Part shown: positions 30,513-39,310 of the stretch, in pieces
Layout: every line of letters starts with the position of its first letter
How positions within the stretch are numbered: the first letter of the stretch is position 1
Origin: Rosenbergiella epipactidis
GTDB lineage: Bacteria; Pseudomonadota; Gammaproteobacteria; Enterobacterales; Enterobacteriaceae
NCBI RefSeq assembly: GCF_018494055.1
Contig: NZ_JABBFQ010000003.1
Location: 372,001-436,000, forward strand
DNA: 64,000 bases
Reading direction: 5' to 3'
Position numbers and translations under genes: made by a program
The notes under the pieces: model-generated
What the model was told of the DNA's origin: nothing
The model's input: the letters and a program-made list of their open reading frames with translations, nothing else
The model's database searches: none

Positions 30513-30737
30513 ATGCAAACCCCTCTTAGGAAATTGAGAAAAGCGCAAGGCAAGACGCTTTCTCAGGTAGCTGAAGTTCTCGGCATAGATCCTGCGACAC
30601 TTAGCCGGATAGAACGAAATGAGCATTCAGTGTCTGCCGTAGTAGCCGAAAGAATCTGCCAATTGTTTGATGGCGAGATTACAGAATTGGAAGTTCTTTA
30701 CCCAGAGAGATTCTCCGGAGCAATTTTAGAAGAATAG
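30513..30737 (+). CDS. cro: Cro-like repressor
   Basis: This 74-aa XRE protein has a helix-turn-helix TLSQVAEVLGIDPATLSRIE. It is the first gene rightward of the OR sites and divergent from cI, the standard place for Cro. AAGGTG precedes the ATG. Confidence 0.85.
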   Translation: MQTPLRKLRKAQGKTLSQVAEVLGIDPATLSRIERNEHSVSAVVAERICQLFDGEITELEVLYPERFSGAILEE

Positions 30738-30772
30738 AAACTAAAAATAACCACAGAAGCGAGGTAGTAACC

Positions 30773-31330
30773 GTGGATCAGAAAAGCTGGAAAGTAGAGA
30801 AACAACCCGATTGGTATATCAAAGCAGTGAAGAAAACTATCACTGAATTACCAGGTGGATATGCGGAAGCAGCTGAATGGTTAGGCGTTACCGAAAACTC
30901 ACTATTCAACCGTCTACGTGCTGATGGTGATCAGGTTTTTCCAATGGGTTGGGTTGCTGTTTTAGAAAAGGCAGGCAACACGAATTTTGTATCTCACGCA
31001 GTAGCTAAGGCAGCTGGTGGAGTATTCGTTCCGGTACCGGATGATTTAGACGAGATAGAAAATGCGGACATCAATCAGCGCTTACTTGAAGCACTAGAGC
31101 AGGTTTCTGCCTATTCAAAGCAGGTTCGTGACGCAATCAGCGATGGTGTTGTTGAGAGACATGAGAAAGAGGCTATTGAACAAGATCTTTACCAAGTAAT
31201 CAGCAAGCTTCAGGAACACTCGACACTGGTTTATCAGATTTTTTGTAAGCCAGAAAAGGTGAACGCCCCAAGTTGCAGCTCAGGGCGTCCGGTTGCGACT
31301 AAATCATTGTGTGGAGAATCAATCGCATGA
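30773..31330 (+). CDS. CII/YmfL-type regulatory protein
   Basis: This 185-aa protein (GTG start) has a helix-turn-helix-like YAEAAEWLGVTENSLFNRLR and resembles YmfL/CII-type phage regulators. The C-terminal part is helical, with SYSKQVRDAISDGVVERHEK-like coiled segments. Position after cro supports a CII-like role in the lysogeny decision. Its stop overlaps the next start (ATGA). Confidence 0.7.
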   Translation: MDQKSWKVEKQPDWYIKAVKKTITELPGGYAEAAEWLGVTENSLFNRLRADGDQVFPMGWVAVLEKAGNTNFVSHAVAKAAGGVFVPVPDDLDEIENADINQRLLEALEQVSAYSKQVRDAISDGVVERHEKEAIEQDLYQVISKLQEHSTLVYQIFCKPEKVNAPSCSSGRPVATKSLCGESIA

Positions 31331-31527
31331 GCATTGTAACAGAAGAAAGGAAATTACCACAACTTCGCGTATTACCGCTGAGCGGCGGTCAATCACCTGC
31401 TCTCTACTGCTATGTAGTAATGGTACACGGTGAATGGGTACCGGTTAACCACAGTTTTGCTGAATGGCTTGTGGGTGACATAGCGATGACATCTAAGGAG
31501 GCTGCTCGTGGAAGCAGAACACATTAG
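31327..31527 (+). CDS. Hypothetical phage protein, 66 aa
   Basis: The start MSIVTEERKLPQLRVLPLSG has GGAGAATC upstream and overlaps the CII-like stop. The central part (ALYCYVVMVHGEWVPVNHSF) looks like beta strands. It overlaps the next gene by 20 bp. No family recognised. Confidence 0.6.
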   Translation: MSIVTEERKLPQLRVLPLSGGQSPALYCYVVMVHGEWVPVNHSFAEWLVGDIAMTSKEAARGSRTH

Positions 31528-31690
31528 ACCTTGGGTCGCGCGCTATAAAGACGTTAACGGTGTTGAAGTAGAAACTGTTGGCGTCGATGTCACCAACAAC
31601 CGAGTTATTTACCGTCGACCAGGCTACGCAAATGAGTGCGTATGCCCGAGACGTGATTGGTCTAAGAAGTTCAGGAAGGTAGAGTCATGA
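31508..31690 (+). CDS. DUF4222 family protein
   Basis: This 60-aa protein (GTG start, VEAEHIRPWVARYKDVNGVE) has the family block VIYRRPGYANECVCPRRDW. It is related to the satellite protein at 20378. AAGGAGG lies upstream. The stop overlaps the replication gene start. Confidence 0.7.
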   Translation: MEAEHIRPWVARYKDVNGVEVETVGVDVTNNRVIYRRPGYANECVCPRRDWSKKFRKVES

Positions 31691-32553
31691 GTGTCAAATT
31701 AAGTTCTTACGTTTGGGATGGTTGCGCCTCAGCAGGTATGAAGCTGACGAGTGTTGCGATCATGGCTCGCCTTGCTGACTTCAGTAACGATGAAGGTGTC
31801 TGCTGGCCTAGCATTGAGACTATTGCTCGCCAGCTTGGCGCGGGTGAATCCACGGTGCGCACCACTATTGGTAAGTTAGAGCAAGAGGGATGGCTGACAA
31901 GACAACAGCGCCGCTCAGGTAATCGTAATGCGCCAAATATTTATCGTTTAAACGTCACTAAGCTGCGTAAAGCTGCTTTATCTCATGAGTCAGATTCTGA
32001 TCACTCAAAATCTGACGCATCAAAATTCGACGGGTCAAAATCTGACGCGTCGGAATCGAGCAAAAAACAGGAGTTTCACCCGCCAGAATCTGGGGGGGAT
32101 CCGTCAGTAACTTCAAAACAAGAACCATCAGTAAAATCAAAACCCCTTTGTCAGGTTGCTGAGCAACCCGACCCCGAGGTGGTTCTTACCGAACAGGCTC
32201 GTGACGTGTTAACCCATCTGAACCAAACCACGGGATCACGTTTCACGACGAATAAAACCTCACTGGAGCATATCCGCGCTCGGCTTCGTGAAGACTTCAC
32301 CGTTGCGGAATTAAACCTCGTCATCGATTACAAGACCGAGGAATGGCGGGGAACTGAGCAAGAGCAATACATCCGACCCAAGACGCTTTTCATCCCAACA
32401 AACTTTGCAGGCTACCTGCAGAGAGCGGGCAATTGGGACAAAGCAGGTAGGCCACAACGAATCAACGGCCGCTGGTCTAAGCCGGGGGAGCGAGTTATTA
32501 CCGAGATTGATACTCCAGACCAATCCACACCAGCTGGTTTCAGGGGGGCGTGA
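31687..32553 (+). CDS. Phage replication initiator (O-like)
   Basis: This 288-aa protein has an N-terminal winged helix (WPSIETIARQLGAGESTVRT, TIGKLEQEGWLTRQQRRSGN). A Ser/Asp/Lys-rich linker follows, then a C-terminal phage replication domain (VLTHLNQTTGSRFTTNKTSL, YIRPKTLFIPTNFAGYL). It should open the origin and recruit host DnaB. No helicase-loader P gene follows, so the C-terminal domain may load helicase itself. The linker is encoded by direct repeats that look like origin iterons. Confidence 0.8.
   Translation: MSVKLSSYVWDGCASAGMKLTSVAIMARLADFSNDEGVCWPSIETIARQLGAGESTVRTTIGKLEQEGWLTRQQRRSGNRNAPNIYRLNVTKLRKAALSHESDSDHSKSDASKFDGSKSDASESSKKQEFHPPESGGDPSVTSKQEPSVKSKPLCQVAEQPDPEVVLTEQARDVLTHLNQTTGSRFTTNKTSLEHIRARLREDFTVAELNLVIDYKTEEWRGTEQEQYIRPKTLFIPTNFAGYLQRAGNWDKAGRPQRINGRWSKPGERVITEIDTPDQSTPAGFRGA
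31986..32055 (+). repeat. Direct repeats in the replication gene, candidate phage origin
   Basis: Fifteen-bp units TCAAAATCTGACGCA, TCAAAATTCGACGGG and TCAAAATCTGACGCG are in tandem. Partial units lie on each side (CAGATTCTGATCAC before, TCGGAATC after). They encode the repetitive linker SKSDASKFDGSKSDAS. Lambda carries its origin iterons in the middle of gene O in the same way. Confidence 0.6.
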
Positions 32554-33002
32554 TGGACAGAAAAGCCGAGATACTGAAAGTTTTAAGCACTGACAAGCCG
32601 CTAACTGCGATTGAAATAAGCGAAAAGACGGGGATCGGACGCAGAGAAGTTAGCAAGTTTATTAGCGATTTGGTCGAGAGTGGCGAAGCAAAAATTTACA
32701 CCGGGCGCTGGGCATTTTTGTTAGGTGAAAATTTAGCACTGAGTAACTCAGAGTTTTACAAACACGCGCAAGCCGCCGAGAAGTACGAAAGCTCTGGTCG
32801 GTACCGTACCGCGCAAACAGCATGGCAAGCAGCGTTCGATAGTACCAGTGAAGTTCATCTTCGCACCAAAGCGGTTAAGCACATTGAGAACTGCGAGAGC
32901 AAGGTAAAGCGGGTGTGTTACGAGAGCATGGGCGAGATGGCGGGGCGAATGGCGCTGAACGATATCTCTAGTTGCTTGGGCTCTGGATCAGGAAAATACT
33001 AA
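32553..33002 (+). CDS. PerC-like regulator with winged-helix N-terminus
   Basis: The N-terminal part (LTAIEISEKTGIGRREVSKF) is a helix-turn-helix. The C-terminal part (AQAAEKYESSGRYRTAQTAW) resembles the PerC family domain. The ATG at 32553 overlaps the O-like stop. Length is 149 aa. PerC proteins activate transcription in pathogenic E. coli, but phage copies are of unknown target. Confidence 0.7.
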   Translation: MDRKAEILKVLSTDKPLTAIEISEKTGIGRREVSKFISDLVESGEAKIYTGRWAFLLGENLALSNSEFYKHAQAAEKYESSGRYRTAQTAWQAAFDSTSEVHLRTKAVKHIENCESKVKRVCYESMGEMAGRMALNDISSCLGSGSGKY

Positions 33003-33065
33003 GGATCAATACGTGACAATAAGTACAGATACATTTAGAGAAACTTTATTTCTAATAAGTATTTA

Positions 33066-33096
33066 ATAAAAAGCAGACTTGACAGGGCAGGTCTGC
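33066..33096 (-). terminator. Intrinsic terminator after the GH19 pseudogene
   Basis: On the minus strand GCAGAC/GTCTGC form a hairpin followed by TTTTTATT, 40 bp beyond the GH19 reading frame. This marks the cargo as its own transcription unit. Confidence 0.6.
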
Positions 33097-33137
33097 AAAG
33101 TCGAAATTTATATTAAATATATTTAACATATGAGTAA

Positions 33138-33697
33138 TTATAGTAAAGCATTTTTGGCTCTTCTTAAAAACTCTAATCTATCTGGGAAATTGGTATAGCC
33201 GCCATTAATCCTATATGTTACCTCTCTTGCATCATCCTTATCGGCAGGCGTATTAATATGATTTCGAGTCCAGTAAATGGCCGATACATTTAATGCTAAT
33301 CTTATGTCATTTGATAAAAGTTCAGGTCTAGAAATTAAGTCAAGATTAACTATTTTACTTAAGTTTTTATAATTATATCTTCCTGTGATTTGTATGAAAC
33401 CTCTTCCTCTGTACTTAAAACCATCTCCATCTTGTGTATTACCTAAAATTTTTTTGTGCTCATAACGATTATGTTGAGGATTGATTCCCTCTTCAACCAA
33501 AGAACTGTAACCTCTACTTTCCTCGCATAGTTGAGACAGAAAATGACACATTCTTAGGGGGTGTTAATTTTGTAATTATCAATTACATATGGCAGGCATC
33601 TAACCATTTCATTTATGATCAGATCTTGATGCCTTCCCTTATTACCTTTAAAGTGGTAAGAAATTGCGTAAAGTATTTTAGCATCTATAGCTTTCAC
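33138..33697 (-). pseudogene. GH19 lysozyme-like gene with homopolymer frameshift
   Basis: The gene starts at GTG 33697 with TGGAGG 4 bp upstream: VKAIDAKILYAISYHFKGNK. It runs to INTP and meets TAA at a run of five C (33557-33561). With six C the frame continues as PLRMCHFLSQLCEES, giving a full GH19 domain with DGFKYRGRGFIQITGRYNYK and VTYRINGGYTNFP. It resembles the satellite GH19 gene. The change may be fixed decay or a reversible change at the homopolymer. The gene opposes the direction of the phage rightward operon. Confidence 0.75.
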
Positions 33698-33717
33698 AAA
33701 ACCTCCAGGAATTAATA

Positions 33718-34209
33718 ATGAAAAAGATTGTTTTGCCTATATTACTAGCTATTATTTCCAAATGTGCAATAGCTGGGGATGATAAGCCTATCCCAGAAAA
33801 AAGCTGTATTAATATAAAGAGTTTAGATGTTGGGTCAAGGGAAAGAGTTTATTTTAAAGGTAGTATATTACGATTTCAGCAGCAGTGTTGGTTTTTACCA
33901 TTAAAGGCAGGTAATAAATTACATATTGAATTGTCCGATAGTGATGGGAATTCTGCAATTTCTTTATATAAACCTGGTGCTAAGATCTCTTACGGTAGTG
34001 GTGATTTATCTCTCTTTTCTGAAAATGACGATGGTAGTTACAGAAATCCATCTAACACTTACACTGGAGAGACTATTGATGGAGCATCAGATTATGATAA
34101 CGCAAGAAATGTTGATACTAAGATAAATACTAGTGGTAATTACCTTATGGTTATAGGGCTCAATAGAGGTCCAGGTTCTGATTTTCAAGGGTTTGTTCAG
34201 ATAGAGTAA
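33718..34209 (+). CDS. Secreted protein, 163 aa, cargo
   Basis: A signal peptide (MKKIVLPILLAIISKCAIAG) is present. The mature part is beta-rich with two Cys (EKSCINIK, QQQCWFLP) and a repetitive acidic Ser/Asn/Gly middle. A role as periplasmic partner of the neighbouring GH19 is possible, but the genes are divergent with only 20 bp between their start codons. It is AT-rich and interrupts the phage early region. The family is not recognised. Confidence 0.6.
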   Translation: MKKIVLPILLAIISKCAIAGDDKPIPEKSCINIKSLDVGSRERVYFKGSILRFQQQCWFLPLKAGNKLHIELSDSDGNSAISLYKPGAKISYGSGDLSLFSENDDGSYRNPSNTYTGETIDGASDYDNARNVDTKINTSGNYLMVIGLNRGPGSDFQGFVQIE

Positions 34210-34596
34210 GAATTGGAATTTAAGTATGAATAGCTTTTGTAAAGCATTAGATGTTTATTAATAATCATACATTAGCTTTTTTTGTTATAGATTATTTTTT
34301 AATAAATCTTAGGTAAATCAATTGCCTGCGAACGCCATGGGATGCATTATTCAATTAATTTCGCAGGCTAACTATCATTTTCGTGTAGTAGCGATCTAAT
34401 GGAACTCAATTTATTGAGGGGTAATCTTCTACTAGATAAACACAATATTTTAAGATTATTTTTATAAAACTGGTTGCATGATCAGTTATTTAGTATGATA
34501 AACGAGCTGGTGGATTACAGTTCACTGGCTAAGGTTGGTCCCGTTCATTTGCAGATGATGGGGCGGGGCCGATACAAAAACGTGTGGAGAATAGAT
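34210..34596. other. Intergenic region with a long inverted repeat
   Basis: The AT-rich interval has an inverted repeat GCCTGCGAA/TTCGCAGGC at about 34326 and 34362, with a loop of some 26 nt. It is the only strong structure here. An in-frame upstream extension of the KilA-N gene begins at 34474, but the ribosome site supports 34597. The region probably marks the edge of the inserted cargo. Confidence 0.45.
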
Positions 34597-35400
34597 ATGA
34601 ATCAATTGTTAGTGATTGAAGGTATTACTGTTCGTCGTGACACAGACGGGCGCTACTGCTTAAACGACTTACATTACGCTGCCATTCAAAGTGGCTTGAA
34701 TGCTAGGACTAAAGAGCCTAGTAAATTTCTTGCAAACTCCCAGACCAATGAATTAGTACAGGAATTGACCGTTACCCAAAATATGGGTATCGCTCCTGTT
34801 TCCACTGTAAGGGGAGGCCAGCAACAGGGAACGTATGTATTCAAAGAGTTGGTATATGCCTATGCAATGTGGATTAGTCCGGCATTTAATTTAAAAGTCA
34901 TACGAACGTTTGATGCTCTCGCTAGTCAGGACAACCACCACCACTTTTCAGAACAAGTGCAGGCTGGCGTAATCATACTTGAATCAGCAGCAAAGCTTCT
35001 TAACTTGTCTAACTCCTCGAAACTTGCGGGTCTGCAAAAATTACAACAATTTGCTGGGATCCCAAACATTATGCCGGTCTATTCTATCGACGCGCCGAGC
35101 GATGCCGTTGATGGATCCAGTCGGTCCACCAAAGCACTAAGTTATTTGCTCAAAGACCATGGTATCGGGTTATCTGCTAATCAGGTATACCGACAACTGG
35201 AGAAGCTAGGGATCATTGAACACAAGCAAAGACCAAGCAGAAGCGGTGTGGGTGGTATAAAACAATTCTGGTCGCTTAGTGCAAAAGGCTGCATGTATGG
35301 CAAGAACATCACAAGCCCCGCTAATCCGAGAGAGACCCAGCCTCACTTCTTTGAGTCGAAGTTTCATTCATTGTTGAAGTTACTTGAGACAGTGAGCTGA
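34597..35400 (+). CDS. KilA-N domain phage antirepressor-like protein
   Basis: The N-terminal KilA-N domain spans residues 1-115 (VRRDTDGRYCLNDLHYAAIQ, YVFKELVYAYAMWISPAFNL). A second winged-helix part follows (LLKDHGIGLSANQVYRQLEK). GGAGAAT precedes the ATG at 34597. Such proteins regulate phage development, often against repressors. Confidence 0.8.
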   Translation: MNQLLVIEGITVRRDTDGRYCLNDLHYAAIQSGLNARTKEPSKFLANSQTNELVQELTVTQNMGIAPVSTVRGGQQQGTYVFKELVYAYAMWISPAFNLKVIRTFDALASQDNHHHFSEQVQAGVIILESAAKLLNLSNSSKLAGLQKLQQFAGIPNIMPVYSIDAPSDAVDGSSRSTKALSYLLKDHGIGLSANQVYRQLEKLGIIEHKQRPSRSGVGGIKQFWSLSAKGCMYGKNITSPANPRETQPHFFESKFHSLLKLLETVS

Positions 35401-35407
35401 GGTTTAC

Positions 35408-36415
35408 GTGAGAGCTATATTAACTCCAGACGTAGCGCCGCTGACGGGAACCGTAATTTTCAAGCCGGGTAAAGAACTGCTTTCCATGTTCCGTTCCGGA
35501 AAGGTACTGGTCTCTAACGTGCCCGAAAATTTGCGAGATACTCCAGTTGGTCGCCTAAGTGATTCAGCGCAGCCGCTCATGGATAACCCCTCAATTATTG
35601 ATTTCATGTGCCAGGAAGAGGTAATCGCAGCAGCAGGTGGTAGTGAAGTGCTTCGAGATCACGTAAGGAGATTTCATTGCTGCCAGTTTGAGTCAGAGGA
35701 ATACCATCATAAGCATTACACGACGTTAAAGTCCGGTACCGGTTATGTTTCTCTGTGCTACACGCACGATAATAATTTTCGCGATGTTCATATTCCGCAA
35801 CCTCTCCAAGATATTGCAAAACTGAATACAGCTAATTGGGTGATCGGGAGAGTAATTTATAACCTCACTCTTCCTGAAGGCCATCAGCTGACTTTACCAG
35901 AGCTATGCTGCTGGGCGTTCGTAAAGGGCTTGGTCCACTTACTACCAGAAGGTGCGGTGCGGGCTATCCTCAAACGACCACCAGCAGAGGTACCGTTTGG
36001 CCCACAAAAGGAATCAACGATATTGCCGTTCGATAACTCAGGGCGGCATATCATTGAGGAGGGCGCAGAAGCTGTTAAGCAAGTCTTAGCAATAGGAGTG
36101 GATTCCGAGTCACCAGAGTCATTCATGCGCAGGCCTAAGCGCAAGCGTTGGGTTAACGAGAAGTACACCCGATGGGTTAAGTCTCAATCCTGTGCTTGCT
36201 GTGCCCAACCCGCTGACGATCCTCACCATATCATCGGGTACGGGCAGGGCGGAATGGGTACCAAAGCACATGACCTGTTTGTGATCCCTCTATGCAGAAA
36301 GCATCATGATGAATTACACGCAGACCAGAGTAAGTTTGAAAACAAATACGGAACGCAGCTTGAGCTGTTTTTCCGATTCTTCGATCACGCGATTGCAGTC
36401 GGTGTGATTGGTTAA
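35408..36415 (+). CDS. DUF968 protein with HNH-like zinc centre
   Basis: This 335-aa protein (GTG start) matches DUF968 of lambdoid phages. The C-terminal part has CACCAQPADDPHHIIGYGQG and PLCRKHHDELH, the Cys/His layout of an HNH nuclease. It lies between the KilA-N gene and the Q-like gene, its usual place near Holliday-junction and recombination functions. Confidence 0.8.
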   Translation: MRAILTPDVAPLTGTVIFKPGKELLSMFRSGKVLVSNVPENLRDTPVGRLSDSAQPLMDNPSIIDFMCQEEVIAAAGGSEVLRDHVRRFHCCQFESEEYHHKHYTTLKSGTGYVSLCYTHDNNFRDVHIPQPLQDIAKLNTANWVIGRVIYNLTLPEGHQLTLPELCCWAFVKGLVHLLPEGAVRAILKRPPAEVPFGPQKESTILPFDNSGRHIIEEGAEAVKQVLAIGVDSESPESFMRRPKRKRWVNEKYTRWVKSQSCACCAQPADDPHHIIGYGQGGMGTKAHDLFVIPLCRKHHDELHADQSKFENKYGTQLELFFRFFDHAIAVGVIG

Positions 36416-36437
36416 TTATTGGGTGTGGAGACCTATA

Positions 36438-36974
36438 ATGATATATCCATCAGAAGTTGGAACGAGTAACGAGCATTGCCACTTAAACACGCTGGACCGC
36501 ATCTGGGTACAGGGTAAGATAAAGATGTGGGTCCGCTGGTCCACGATAGGAGGTGGTAGCTGCGGGAATATGTTCAACCAAATATTATCCACGCAGAAGG
36601 TATCTAAGGATGCGCTGAATAAAATTATTCGAGAGTTACAGAAATCCGGCACTACACGCGAGGACCTGTTGGAGTTCTTCCAAGAAATGCTGAACGGTAA
36701 TAATAAAAGCTACCTTGCGTTCTGTACCGACGAAGAAGCGTGCAAGATTGATAAGGCAGTAGGGCAGACATTGTCTGGTAATTTAATCAATTTACTGCAC
36801 GAGAAATACAGGGGTAAAGGCCGAAGCATTCGAAGTCTGGCAGAGGAAATGCAAGCACAACACCCAGAACTAAGTTTCATGACCTGTCGTCGTAGAATTG
36901 ATACCTGGCTAAAATTTGCTGACTACGCGTTATTCCAGCCTTTATCTGATGCATTTGATAAAAATAAAGCTTGA
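36438..36974 (+). CDS. DUF1133 family, Q-like late antiterminator
   Basis: This 178-aa protein (MIYPSEVGTSNEHCHLNTLD, MWVRWSTIGGGSCGNMFNQI) is a clear DUF1133 member. These proteins occupy the Q position of many lambdoid phages and have a C-terminal helix-turn-helix (GKGRSIRSLAEEMQAQH). It should allow RNA polymerase to pass terminators in the late operon, of which several are visible. GGAGACC precedes the ATG. Confidence 0.8.
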   Translation: MIYPSEVGTSNEHCHLNTLDRIWVQGKIKMWVRWSTIGGGSCGNMFNQILSTQKVSKDALNKIIRELQKSGTTREDLLEFFQEMLNGNNKSYLAFCTDEEACKIDKAVGQTLSGNLINLLHEKYRGKGRSIRSLAEEMQAQHPELSFMTCRRRIDTWLKFADYALFQPLSDAFDKNKA

Positions 36975-37047
36975 TATTTGAACCAATAAATGATCATATA
37001 TACGTATGCTTGCAGTGCTGTATCTAGCTGAAGCAACAAAATTCTAA

Positions 37048-37072
37048 AGCCCGCTCATTGCGGGTTTTTTTA
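37048..37072 (+). terminator. Intrinsic terminator after the Q-like gene
   Basis: CCCGC/GCGGG hairpin with a T run. In lambdoid phages a terminator here is the first one overcome by Q. Confidence 0.8.
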
Positions 37073-37201
37073 TGCCTAAACTTTGATTACTACCAGTCAG
37101 GGCACTTATTAGCCTTCTGATTTTCAACATCTACTTCTTATCTTGCTGTGCTTCCAGAACAGAGTTATCTGTACGTCACTTATTTAAAAGGTGATGAAAT
37201 A

Positions 37202-37390
37202 ATGACTACGCAAAGCATGACAAAAGAGGCAAGTTCTGTACTTTGCCAGATTAACCAAAACCCTATAACGGTTGTTGAGCTTACTAAGTTAACGGGCTTC
37301 AGTGAGCCTTACTGTGGTTTAGTTTTAACTCAGATGGAAATGGCTGGGCTGGTGGCTAAAGAAGACGGGTGTTTCATTCGTTGCCAATAA
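37202..37390 (+). CDS. Small winged-helix-like protein, 62 aa
   Basis: MTTQSMTKEASSVLCQINQN, then VVELTKLTGFSEPYCGLVLT, suggests a helix-turn-helix protein. AGGTGATG precedes the ATG; an upstream start at 37148 is rejected. It lies between the Q-like gene and the methyltransferase. The function is unknown. Confidence 0.55.
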   Translation: MTTQSMTKEASSVLCQINQNPITVVELTKLTGFSEPYCGLVLTQMEMAGLVAKEDGCFIRCQ

Positions 37391-37538
37391 GGCATTTATC
37401 TTTGTGGAATGGGCGGCTGGAAGGGTGTTGACGCACTCAACCAGCCATCTGCTCATAATGTCGGATCACAAGCAAACCAAGGCCCATTGCTTTCGCGCAA
37501 AAGCGTAGTGAGCCTATCACGTTGATGCTGACTGATCT

Positions 37539-38609
37539 ATGAAAAATACTGTAAAAATAAACAGTGGCGAGCTGTTTAATGCTGACTGCTTAGAAGTTCT
37601 CCAATCTTTGCCTGATAACTGCGTCGATCTAATAGTTACCGATCCCCCGTACTTCAAAGTTAAGCCCAACGGTTGGGACAATCAGTGGCGCGGTGATGAA
37701 GATTACCTAAAGTGGTTAGATAGCTGTCTTGCTGAGTTCTGGCGCGTTCTTAAACCGGCTGGGAGTCTTTATCTATTTTGTGGTCACCGGCTATCGGCTG
37801 ATACAGAGATAATGATGAGATCTCGCTTCAACATCCTAAACCATATCATTTGGGCTAAACCCAGTGGGCGATGGAACGGGTGTAGTAAAGAAAGCCTGAG
37901 AAGCTATTTCCCTGCAACTGAGCGCATTATCTTTGCTGAACATTATCTCGGACCCTATCGCGGTAAAGATAATGAGTACCAAGCCAAGTGCGTTGATCTT
38001 AAGAGGCATATCTTAACGCCTCTTATTGATTACTTCCGTAATGCTAAACAGTCATTAGGGATCAGCACTAAAGAGATTGCAGACGTAACGGGGAAAAAGA
38101 ATATGGCGTCTCATTGGTTTAGTGCAAGCCAGTGGCAGTTACCCAAAGAGGAAGATTACTTAAACCTGCAGTCCTACTTTAATGAGGTAGCAGCAAAACG
38201 AAAAACTGAAAACCCTTTAGGCATTTCACACGATCCACTCGTTGTGAGTTATCAATCACTGTCTAAACAGTATCGTGAGCTAGTTAAAGAATACCGTCAG
38301 CTAAGACGCTATTTTGGTGTAACGGTAAACGTTCCGTATACAGACGTGTGGCATCACAAGCCCGTCCAGTTTTACCCAGGCAAGCACCCTTGTGAAAAGC
38401 CAGCAGACATGCTGAAACAAATTATTGAAGCCAGTAGCCGCCCAGGCGACTTGGTAGCAGATTTCTTCATGGGTTCCGGATCAACGTTAAAGGCAGCTCT
38501 TTCTACTGGAAGAAATGTAATAGGCGTTGAACTTGAAGAAGAACGCTTTAACTCCACGGTTGAAGAAGTTCAGAACCTACTCTCCACACTTCACCCTGCA
38601 AAGGGCTAA
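37539..38609 (+). CDS. DNA methyltransferase (N6-adenine/N4-cytosine type)
   Basis: This 356-aa protein has the catalytic motif DPPY (VTDPPYFKV, residues 34-42) near the N-terminus. The S-adenosylmethionine motif FFMGSGSTLKAAL is near the C-terminus, the order of beta-class enzymes. Between them lies an insert with a helix-turn-helix-like SLGISTKEIADVTGKKNMAS, probably target recognition. No restriction enzyme is adjacent, so it is a solitary phage methylase that may protect from host restriction. Confidence 0.85.
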   Translation: MKNTVKINSGELFNADCLEVLQSLPDNCVDLIVTDPPYFKVKPNGWDNQWRGDEDYLKWLDSCLAEFWRVLKPAGSLYLFCGHRLSADTEIMMRSRFNILNHIIWAKPSGRWNGCSKESLRSYFPATERIIFAEHYLGPYRGKDNEYQAKCVDLKRHILTPLIDYFRNAKQSLGISTKEIADVTGKKNMASHWFSASQWQLPKEEDYLNLQSYFNEVAAKRKTENPLGISHDPLVVSYQSLSKQYRELVKEYRQLRRYFGVTVNVPYTDVWHHKPVQFYPGKHPCEKPADMLKQIIEASSRPGDLVADFFMGSGSTLKAALSTGRNVIGVELEEERFNSTVEEVQNLLSTLHPAKG

Positions 38610-38660
38610 CTATTCCCCTCATCCGAGCGGGATGAACACACCGCACATTGAGGGGGCGTA

Positions 38661-39044
38661 ATGTCCGAACCTATATCCGGTACCGGAGCTGCTGCAACAG
38701 CCCTTACCGGGGTAAGTCTCTATGGCTTACTAACTGGCGCTGATTATGGCGTATTATTTGGGGCCTTTGTTGGCGCGACGTACTATATCGCGTCCGCAAC
38801 CGATCTCAGCCATCTACGGCGAATCGCGTATTTCTTTGTCTCGTACTTATCTGGTGTGCTTTGTTCAGGACTGGTGGGTTCATATCTCACTCACTGGACA
38901 GGGTACACCGACCAAAAACTTGATGCCTTGGGGGCGGTAATTGTCTCAGCGTTAGCAGTCAAAGCACTGACGGCAATCAGTAACTACGACCTTACCAACT
39001 TCCTAGGACGATTCCGCGGGGGAAACGGTAATGCCAATAAATGA
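38661..39044 (+). CDS. Holin-like membrane protein
   Basis: This 127-aa protein has about three hydrophobic segments (YGVLFGAFVGATYYIAS, FFVSYLSGVLCSGLVGSYL, LGAVIVSALAVKALTAI) and begins the lysis cassette. It resembles phage holins of the P2/HP1 and lambdoid kind. It overlaps the next holin-like gene by 14 bp. Confidence 0.75.
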   Translation: MSEPISGTGAAATALTGVSLYGLLTGADYGVLFGAFVGATYYIASATDLSHLRRIAYFFVSYLSGVLCSGLVGSYLTHWTGYTDQKLDALGAVIVSALAVKALTAISNYDLTNFLGRFRGGNGNANK

Positions 39045-39309
39045 CTATGCAGCGATGGTTAATGCGATCTTAAGCTTACTGATTGTACTGACTATCTCGT
39101 TTTATCGTCGTGGTGAGGCTAACCATCGTCCGTGTGTATCATGGTTGGCTTGGCTGGTGGTTGTTATCTACGGTAACGTGCCTATCCGCTACTTGGTTGG
39201 CTTGTACCACCACACGCACTGGGCCATCGTCCTCGTAAACTTAATAGTCTGTGTCACCGTATTCAGGGTACGGGGTAACTTGGCGCGGATTGTTGATCTG
39301 AGAATCTAA
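39031..39309 (+). CDS. Second holin-like membrane protein
   Basis: This 92-aa protein has three hydrophobic segments (MVNAILSLLIVLTISFY, VSWLAWLVVVIYG, WAIVLVNLIVCVTVF) and the RRGEANHRP turn seen in a phage holin family. It may act as holin or antiholin with the protein encoded upstream. It is followed 1 bp later by the endolysin gene. Confidence 0.75.
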   Translation: MPINDYAAMVNAILSLLIVLTISFYRRGEANHRPCVSWLAWLVVVIYGNVPIRYLVGLYHHTHWAIVLVNLIVCVTVFRVRGNLARIVDLRI

Positions 39310-39310
39310 T

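Noticed and set aside
34474-34596. An N-terminal extension of the KilA-N gene
   Set aside because: The upstream start lacks a ribosome site, while GGAGAAT lies properly before the ATG at 34597, where the KilA-N domain begins.
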